Below, one piece after another: positions 10,760 to 44,600 of a DNA stretch of 62,000 nucleotides. The stretch lies in NCBI GenBank assembly GCA_009760855.2, contig WPIO01000061.1, positions 697,501-759,500 of the forward strand, given 5' to 3'. Positions within the stretch are counted from its first letter, which is position 1; the number at the start of each line of letters is the position of its first letter. A model generated the notes under the pieces. That model saw only the letters and a list, made by a program, of their open reading frames with translations, had not been told where the DNA came from and made no database searches. Source of the DNA: Cristatella mucedo. Its lineage: Eukaryota > Bryozoa > Phylactolaemata > Cristatellidae. The position numbers and the translations under genes are program-made.

Positions 10760-11520
10760 TGAATAATAATAAGAATAATAATACATTTGCATAGCACCCT
10801 AAGAGAACTCAACCTCTTTCTAGGCACTTGACACGGGCAAAGTCAATTACAGAACCTTAAAGCCGATGCGTTGCTTGCATGGGAGCCAGTGCAGGTAGGC
10901 TGTGATATGGCAACTGTGATGCTCACGACAGACAATCCTAGCTGCAGAGTTTTACAACAACTGTACGCGCCTAATGGCACACGCCGGTAGACCAGCAAGC
11001 AGTGAGTCTGATAAGTCAAGAAAGGATGCAAAAGAAATGCATGGACCAGATTGGATATAACATTCCTGTATAAGCAAGTCCGAATTTTAGCAATGTTATG
11101 AAGCTGAAAGTAGGCAGACTTCAATGTGAAGTTGATGTGGCCGTCTAGTTCGAGGTCACTTTGGAACAGGACACCTAGATTTCACGCAGATGCTACTTGA
11201 AATATGCTTGCAGAGGCGATTTTAAGCGGTAAGCTTTCCAATTTAGGGGTCATACTAGGTTAGCCCATAACTATTTTATTCATGCTGTTTATTTATCAAG
11301 CATTATATTACTCACAATTCAATTGCATTTCCCTTTGCAGCAAATGTAAAGCACCTAGAAGGAGATCGAGTTCTCTGACGGCGCTTTATCAAGTGCATTA
11401 TTATTATTATTATTACCAAGCAAGCTGGTTTTATCGTCATTCAATTTGAGAACGTTTACTACCGACCATGTGCAAATTTTAGCAATACATGCAGCAAGGA
11501 AGTTTCGAGTTTGACAGCAG
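10760..11520 (-). mobile_element. LINE family A fragment interrupted by a nested copy
   Basis: Begins with an AATAATAATAAG tail and the family end TTTCTAGGCACTTG, then degenerate reverse transcriptase. It is split at about 11277 by another family A 3' end and resumes at about 11417. Confidence 0.7.
11278..11416 (+). mobile_element. LINE family A 3' end, nested insertion
   Basis: Plus-strand family A end (AAGCACCTAGAAGGAGATCG ... CTTTATCAAGTGCATTATTA) inserted into an older minus-strand copy. The flanks re-join to the usual CCATAACTAGTAAGTTGGTTT-like order. Confidence 0.7.
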
Positions 11521-12300
11521 CAAAGCTACCGACTTGGCGCTGCCCCAGCTATCAGAAACTATTTACACAAATGTACATCATTCTTTCGTAGGCAGTGAAC
11601 GTTCACGACTGACGAATTATTTGGTCATGAGCTACTAGTGTTTCAATCATGTGATCAGACGAATGGCAACACGTCTAAAATGCTGGTCAACTGTCACCAA
11701 CGGTGCCGCTCTTACACAGCACTATTTAGGATTCCGTGGCGCACTGTCCCGTTGTTTCCCTGTGTGCACAGAACCTACAGGCAAGGTCATTCAGAATCCA
11801 GTGTTTCGATTCTACTTATAACCTGTCGATTCTCGGCTGAACTCATTACAGCAATTCGTCTGCCCGACATCTTCTCCCCCTGCCGACTCGGACACATATT
11901 TTTTAGCTATCCTGTGCAGCTACTTCTATGGTGCTTACTTAGGGCCACCCCACACACGAGATTGAAGTGCGCTTCTCTCAGAACGCAGAATGCTAAACCG
12001 ACGCCCGAACGCTGACCATGGAGTGAGCATGCAATTCACTCAATGCTGACTCGTTTCGAGCATGGGAGATAATCTGCCGGGCAAGCATTTCCATCGATCA
12101 TCTTGCATCTGCTGATTACAGCCGAGTGCACTGAACATTCCTTAGTTGGCAAGTTGGCTACCGATCTCAGCCCACTCTAGTTACTGCTCACTGCTGGTGT
12201 GCAAACTTTCCTGCATGCTGACTGATACAATTGATGAACACTCACCAATGGCAGCAGCCACAGGACTAGGAAACAGATGGATGGCATCGTTCGTCGTCGT
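11521..12300. other. 3' flank of SANBR, no gene seen
   Basis: No canonical poly(A) hexamer for the minus-strand SANBR gene is obvious in this stretch. I see no other gene. Confidence 0.35.
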
Positions 12301-36749
<24,449 letters not shown>

Positions 36750-36889
36750 CTACAAAAATACGACATGTAGCTTCATAACTTCGTGCTTCGATCACTCCCA
36801 TGTTCACAAGGGCATGCACAGGCATACTACACAGACCCTCTCACACATGTACGAATACACGCATCACATACATGCACACTAGCCACTCT

Positions 36890-37036
<147 letters not shown>

Positions 37037-37344
37037 GGTATGTATACATATTACATGTCTTCTTCTCTCTCGCGCTAAATCTCTCTCATTTCTCTCTCTC
37101 TCTCTCTCTCCCCTCTTTCTCCTCTCTCTCCCTTCTCTGTTCCTATTGAGTATTGAAAGAAGGTCTGGTTAAAAATCTGCGGAAGATAGCGCAAGCTTTC
37201 TTTCAGGAGGGTTTACACGGAAAAAGTGGGAAAATTGCGAATCAGGTAATAGTGAGTCAGTTGTGATTTAGGCGTCGAACTATACAATAGGACGCTATGG
37301 CCGAATACCTTGAATAGACTTTTCAACGCTAGCGACACTGGCTA

Positions 37345-37828
37345 GCTCTGTCAGATATACTACCCCATCAGGCCAAGCATCGTACCACCCGCTCTTCGGA
37401 ATCCGAAAGTCTACAAATACCTCGTACAAACCTTAAATCCTTTGGAGACCATGCATTTAGTTCATATGCTCCCAAAGCCTGGAACTCCCTCCCGACCTGC
37501 GTCAGAACATCCCCTGACCTGACCACATTTAAAAGGAACCTAAAAACACACCTATTTAGGACAGCATTTAGTGGGTCCCTGTGATTCGTCCTTGATGTGC
37601 TTATGCGTGCTGACACTGTGCATGCTGCCACTAACCACATTTGCATGCTGACCCTGTGCATGTCACCCCTAACCATATTATTCATTTGTGTGTTTTTCAA
37701 GCATGATATTACTCACCATTCAATTGCATTTCACTTTAAAGCAAATGTAAAGCACCTAGAGAGAGATTAAGTTCTCTGAGGGCGCTTTATCAAGTGAATT
37801 ATTATTATTATTATATTATGAATTATTA
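37345..37828 (+). mobile_element. LINE family A 3' part
   Basis: Family A C-terminal coding end, 3' UTR and (ATT)n tail, between SANBR and CD2BP2. Confidence 0.8.
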
Positions 37829-37899
37829 TTAGCTACAATTATGGTATAGGGCTCATTATTGCTGGCATACTCTGTTACTGTCGACATACCTGCGTGTAT

Positions 37900-38566
37900 T
37901 GACGCTACGCCTAATAATCATTGGCCTTGCTCTATGGAGCCGGCTTCACCGGTATTTATCACGCGTGAGCTCGGACAAGCACCGCTATGAGCACGGTGCT
38001 TCCGGCCTCAGAGCCCGAGCGTTAAATCCAGTACAGGGAGTCAGTAACGGTTGGTCTCGCTGCTCAGCTCCAAGCGCTGTCAATACCGCGGGCGATTAGC
38101 AGCGAGCTGAAATGCACACACGTTTACAGTAAATTCCAGAAGGCCACCGCTGGTCCGGCGGCCATAGGCGCGCGCGTCATTCTCTTGCCTGGTCACGCTA
38201 GCGACGGGCGCAGTCCTCGCGACCGTAGGCAGAGTAGACCGGCGGAGTGCGTCGGCAGCCACCGGTTTTAAGAGAGGGCCTCTCGAAAATGCACTTCCGT
38301 CAGATTACGAATCAGCTATGCGGGCGGCAGGAGAACGCTTTCGCGACAGCCTTTCGCTATCGCAAGCGTGCGCGACGGAAGCGGCGGAGGCAACGCCGTA
38401 GCCATGTTTACCGACGGGGGAGGGGGTGAACTTGGAATCGACTCGCTTCCGCCTGCCCCAATCGCGCGTAATTTTGCGAGACGAGCATGGCGCTCGTTTA
38501 ACGTGCGCGGCCGCTTTGCGGTTGTGCGACCGCCTCCGTTGCTCTGTCGAGACGCATACCTGTGTC
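37900..38566. promoter_or_regulatory. CpG-rich stretch between divergent SANBR and CD2BP2
   Basis: Many CG dinucleotides, no microsatellite and no LINE from about 37900. It ends at the CD2BP2 start codon, and SANBR runs away on the other strand. I infer a bidirectional, TATA-less promoter and the 5' UTR of both genes. Transcription starts cannot be placed by eye. Confidence 0.5.
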
Positions 38567-38624
38567 ATGTCTAAGCGCGTCAAGTTCGAAAGTAGGAAAT
38601 CCTATGGCGAGGACGACGACGTAC
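38567..38624 (+). CDS. CD2BP2: CD2BP2 exon 1
   Basis: ATG at 38567. Encodes [19 protein letters not shown] and one base. Donor C|GTAAGC; GTACGT three bases earlier overlaps but would break the frame. An upstream out-of-frame ATG (38402) may lie in the 5' UTR. Confidence 0.9.
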
Positions 38625-41600
38625 GTAAGCGCTCGATACCGACGCTGAGCGGCTTCTTTCGCGCCAGCCGGCGTTCGATTGCGTGCGCCTCACTCTCGCG
38701 CGACGACTCCCGTCCTTCCGTTGGCGTGGGAGGAGCGCGCTCGGTGCCACGGAATGCTGCGCCTGCTGGTTCCGTGCTCCCCCCTCAGCCTTGCAGCTTT
38801 GAGATCCGGCTTTGAGACTCGGGCTCTGCGTGCCTGTCGAACGGCCAACGACTGGAAATGTACTCGGTGCTACGGTGCTTTTGTGCGTCAGCTTACGCGG
38901 CGCGCATTAGCTCTGCACGATTTTTTGCTTGGTTTTTGGATCCACTTGTTTGGTTGCACGCGGCGGCTTAGGCTCTAGCTCTCTTCGCGCCAGCAGCCCT
39001 GCTAGCCACCCTTGTTCTTCCGCGGCTTTGCTAGCTGGCTCTGAAATTTCCGAAATTATTGATCGAGCTGCATCTTGCCGGCCGAAATCCCCCCATCTGT
39101 TTGTGCAGACCCAGCCACGATGAGATGTAATGTAATGTATCTCCGTATGTAACTCCACAAAATCATAAAGACCATGTGGGCGTTACGCAGGAGAGTTTTG
39201 TATAGAGCACTCACAGCCTAAGCAGCTTTCGGTACGCATTCAATAGCCAACAGACTCCGTCTCACGCAACAAAGAGAAAGTGGGAAGCATATCAGAGTCA
39301 AGAGAGCAGTCGAGGTAGTGAGTAGCATGGACGTAGCAGCTCGGGACCGCTGAGAAGGATGAGCCTTAGTTGGCAGTAGTCGAGATGTATGGTTTCCGAA
39401 AGAAAGTAAAACATGTAAGAGGCGATCGACCTCCAAATTTCCGGAAGTTCCATTTATAGCTTATTTCTTGCACCCAAAACAGTCCATAGAAACTGACCTT
39501 CGGCTGTACTTGCACTGGGCACATTGAGTAGCTTTTGCTTGGATTGCGTGTAGGACAAAATCTGAGATCTTAATTCTTGTGAAAACGGAGGCTGGACACG
39601 AGTTACTTGCCTGTCGGCTATGTCACTGTTGGTGATCAACCAATAGTTTGGATTTAATGTTCCCACATACTTGTCCTTGCAGTCGATTTTTGCACTAAAA
39701 ATTGCCTATTCATACTCAGCGATCTGCGTCTGCAAAGATGTCGGCATTTTCGGTTTATTGTTATGTGATGGCTCCTTAAATCTTTTCTCATTCTTTAGTG
39801 TTAAAGCGTGGTCAGATTAACTCTCCTGCCGGTGTCCGCGAGCATTCGCTGATAGTAGCTCGCGATCTTGTGGTGCTATATGGGTTGACGTTCATCTGCC
39901 AGTTCTTCTCAGGCCACCAGCTTGTTATTTGTAGACTGTGGCATGCGTTATCGTGTTTGAATTGCTCACCTAGCGTCTGCCCCACTCATCAGGCACTGAT
40001 TCTTGGTTGGCGATGGTAGTTCCCATATTGCTTGGCAGGTCTGAGGCTTGCAAGCTGGTGCTGCTGGATATTGTGGCAACTTTTTGGGGTGTCTTGAGGT
40101 CCAGTTAATGTATACAATTTAGGTTGTCCTCACAATTAATCTAGTTATGTTAGGCCTGTTTTGCTTTCTTATTGCTGAAGGCCTACCCTTACGAAATGTG
40201 GCAGTGTCGCACATGTATCGTTTTCGTATAGGCATTCGGTAGCCCCCCCCAAACGAAGACGGTTTGCAGTTACAAAATATGGTGGCTCCGTATAGTAAGT
40301 CCAAACTTTGTTTTTAATTTATAGTTCCTTCAATCTGAAGGATTGCCCGATTTCGGTACTAAGGTCGACTCCTCAGCCATCGGCATCAAGGGCAGCCAAC
40401 ACACCCTGGATAGTGACGAGGATGACGATGGTGCCGAGGAAGAACGTAAATACAACGTATTAAACGATGATGACATCGAAGGTAGGTCGATCACTTCTTT
40501 GGTAGGATTTACGAATGCACCTTTCACTTCTGGACCACCTTGCACGCTCTTGGTTTTTTAAGTACTCTGTAGTCTTGGCCTCCACTTGGTGCTTTCAAAT
40601 CACAATCTGTTCTTTCTTCTCTTGTGCTGTGTGTGCACTCCTCTGTGTGTGTTTGTATGTGTAGTGTGCACGCTGTCACGATATTCAGGGAAATTGCCAT
40701 TTGGGTGTCTTGTATCAGGAAGCCACTCTGAGGATTGCCTTTGACCTGCTGAATGACCCACTGCAGTTGCAGCCCAAAATTAGCGGAGCATTGTTTCAGT
40801 TTTTTTAATCGACTATTGCAGGTTTAGTGGCTACCAAGTTGAGTGACGCCGTGATGGCACACTAGGTAAGGCAGATGCTTTCACGACCTCGGTCCTGAGG
40901 ATGTGGGTTCGATTCCTGAGGTGGGCGATCCTTTATTGCCACTGCAAGCGGTGGTGATGGCCGTAAAGGCTGTTCTGTTGCTATACAAAAAAGAGGATGT
41001 TTAGTCAGCTAGGATTGATTTAAGATCAAAACGAGTGTTTCTTTCTAGACAAGAGCATCTCTTTCCAGGCCTTCTGCATCATGTTTTTTCATTCTGGACC
41101 CCCCCCCCATACCACATTATTCTGGAAATACATTGAGGTTTTATTTCTGCTTTGGCGATGCACTGTGGCTGGCTCATACTGGGAGGGGGATGATCCAACT
41201 GGCCCATTCGAAAAATATTTTGCTTCCTGTCGATGCCTCGCCTGCTTTTTTGTTTCCTGGCGTTTTTGCAGAGGTCTATGTGAAAGGATACAAAGTGTAT
41301 AACCATGTCAAACGAGCTTGTCGGGAATTTTTGCTTCTGAGACATCCGTGCTGTTGGGCAGCTATAGTAGCAGCAGAAAAGGTCAGCCTCCTTTGCTCCC
41401 GGAACTATGTGCCACGGGTGTCAATTTTAATGCAGATGACTTTTTGTGCCGAGTGCTCCGGGACCATGGCTTAAGAAAAGCAAGACTCAAGTCAGTTATG
41501 CTCCTGTCGGTAGTGGCCAGAAAAGAAAGTTAGCCATAGATTCAGAATGCCGGTCAGCTGAAATGACATGTAATACATCCTATTTGTAACTTCACAGAGT

Positions 41601-44600
41601 CGCAAGCTGCTTTCGGTGCACATATAGTAGCCAACAGACCATCTCACGCAATAAAGAGAAGGTGAGAATGAGCATAGATGGGTCAGAAGGGCAGTCGATG
41701 AAGTGAATAGCATCGAAGTGGCAGGACGGCTGGAAAAAGTATGTGCCACAGTCGGCAGCAGGAAAGTTTAAGTGTCGTTGTGGATGTGAGTTCAGCAGTC
41801 TAGGACCTGCAGAGCAAAAGCGTCGGTCGCCAGGCTTTTGGCTTGACTCACTTGGTGGTGTAGAGGTAAAGACCGAGATGTGTGCATATCACGGCTGTCG
41901 AGAGAATGGAATCGCAATTGCAAGTTTGGCCGAACCGAGGATTCATTTTGTGGGCTGAAGCTGCCCTTACGCAGGGATCCCTTTAGAGTAATCCCTAGCG
42001 CATGTTTATGCCACCGTCTGACCAGCAGAGAGATATTTTGCAGAGCTTTGCCTCTTCGACCAATCAGCAGGTGCACCAGCATGCCGACCGGTGCTTACTT
42101 TCTTTATGTTCCCTAGGTAAAATTGCCCGCCCCTTAGCGGATGGCTGAGAATGAGAACCAAGGAAGTAGAGTTTCCTTGACATCAAATCGAGTGCAGACG
42201 CTGCGGCGGTATCGCTACCGTGGCAATAAGTGGAGAGAGAGGCAGCAGACAGACTGAGATGGAGGCAGGGAGTGGGCGCTCACTTTTTGCCATCCGGTCG
42301 CCCCCTTCGTCGAGCCAATTGGCTGAGCTGCTGGAGCATTCGCTGTGGCAGCAGACGACCGACGGTAGCTGCTGCCCGCTGTTAGCATAACCAGCAGGCA
42401 GCGGTGCTGCTGGCCTATCGAGCTTGCTGGGGGCAGCTATGCAGTGTGATGGGCGGGCAAAACGAGTTTCGTCGAACAGCAGCCTTTAGGCATGGTTGGC
42501 GGGTAGGGTGAAGGGGGAGGGTGCTTTTGGGCTCATTATAGGCTTATGCTGCTATCCTGCTGCAGAAATTTTTAGAACTGCAAAGGAGATGAGTAAATCG
42601 AGCGTGTATTCTGTATCGTTTTTTTATATTAGTAGAACCCTTCACCACTCACAAGCCTTTGTTTGCTCTGATTAGGAGAGTAGAAATGGGCTGTGCTAGC
42701 GAGCTGCGAGGTATGCACCGCCGCACCGTATGGTCAAATCTCTTACTGTATCCAACTGCCTTCTTTTCTCTACCTTCAGCATTGGGTCCGCTCTCTGCAT
42801 GGCTTCGTTGTCATTTTCGCATCTACTCAAATATCGTATAGCTTGAACTTCTTGTAGCAACGACTTGAATATCTTATAGCTGCTGTGCACGTGTCCTTAT
42901 TGGATCTGGGCCTAGGGATGTGTTGGTACAGTCAATAGAATTCGCAATGCTTGAATGGCTTGCTTGCCTAATCAGTTATTTCTTTGGCATGTTTGATACT
43001 GTATTAAATGTCTACCTGTGCACCCACCTGACCCAACCCTCCCAGCAGCACGTTGCGTTCGTTCGACGATTACCCCTCCTTCAAAACAAAAGCAAGATGC
43101 TGCTTGATGCATCCGGGCGATAGTAGCTCTGCCTGAAGCTGCTCGCTCTTGTCACTGCATTGCAGCCAACTGCTCTCCGTGTTAGCAATGACATTCTACG
43201 TGGCAACGATGACGGGAATGTCACTGCCCTAGCTCTGCTAGATCTGTCAGCTGCCTTCGACACCATAGATCACGATGTTCTACTTGAACGGTTGAGAACA
43301 ACGATCGGTTTTGCAGACGAGGCACTGGTGTTGTAAATCGTACTTGTCTGATCGTGTTCAATTCGTGTCGTGTGGGGGTCAAGTCTCACACAAGAGATGG
43401 GTCACCTGTAGAGTCCCTCAAGGGTTCGTCCTCGGTCCCATGCTGTTCTCCATTAATACATAACTTCTGGGAAAGGTGATTAGGGCCCATGGAATAGGAT
43501 ATCACTTTTATGCTGACGATACCCAGCTGTATTTGTCATTCAAACCGTTGGTATTTGTTGCAGCAACCGCAAAACTGAATGCTTGCCTTGCCGACATTCG
43601 ATCCTGGATGTCGGAAAACTTCCTGAAACTAAATGACGATGAACTGCTGCTCATAGGATATCCTAAGTGTGTGGCTGGATTAAAAGGCTTTGCTCTTCTA
43701 ATAGATAATGCTGTTGTGCGACCATCGCGTGCTCGAAATTTAGGTGTCGTTTTCGACAGCTGCCTCAATTTTAAAGCTTCATTTAGAAGACTGCTTCTAC
43801 AGCTAGCCATCACGTCCGATCCCTATCCAAGATTTGGAGCTGTCTTCCACGGTGGCTTACAAAAAGTGTAACTAGCTCCTTAGTTCTGTCTCGGCTTTGT
43901 TATTGTAATATCTTTTTGGCTGGGCTACCAAAGAAAGCAACTAGGCCTGTGCAGCTGACTATGAATATGGCTGCAAGGCTAGTCTTCAAGTCCCAGAGGT
44001 TTGAGCACATGTCTTCTTTGCTAAAAGAGCTAGGATGGCTGCCGGTTGAGCAACGGATAAAGAGCAAAGTTGTTACGCTGACCCACAAGGCCAGCCACGG
44101 CTTGGCTCCTTCATACCTAGCTGAACTGCTGCACCAGTTTCAGACTCTTCGCGCCCTCAGGTCATGTGTGGACAATAAATTAGCTGTTCCATTCCTCTGC
44201 TCAAAGACCGTTGGCGACCGAAGCATTAGCTTTGCAGGTCCTAGACTGGAACTCAGCAATTCTTATGCAACGACAACTTCTCTCTTGCTGCCGACTATGG
44301 CTCATCCTTTTCAGCGGTCCTGAGCTGCTACTTCCATGCAACTCACTACCTCAGCTGCTCTCCTGACTCTGCTATGCTTCCCCATTCTCTTTGTTTTCGT
44401 AAGACGGAAGTGTGTTGACTACTGAATGCTTACCGAAAGCTGTTGAACGAAGGCTGTGAGTGCGCTATACAAAACTCTCCTGGCACCTGCATAGTCTTTA
44501 TGACTTTGTGGAGTTAGAGCCGAAGTTACATTACATTACCAAGCCCCTGCTGCGCTCACATCGTCTCGTGACTGACCTCTCAATTATTTCCGCCCATTGT

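Noticed and set aside
40855-40930. Functional tRNA gene
   Set aside because: A and B boxes are present, but the body and tail match the dispersed SINE copies, and no good anticodon and acceptor stem can be folded by eye.
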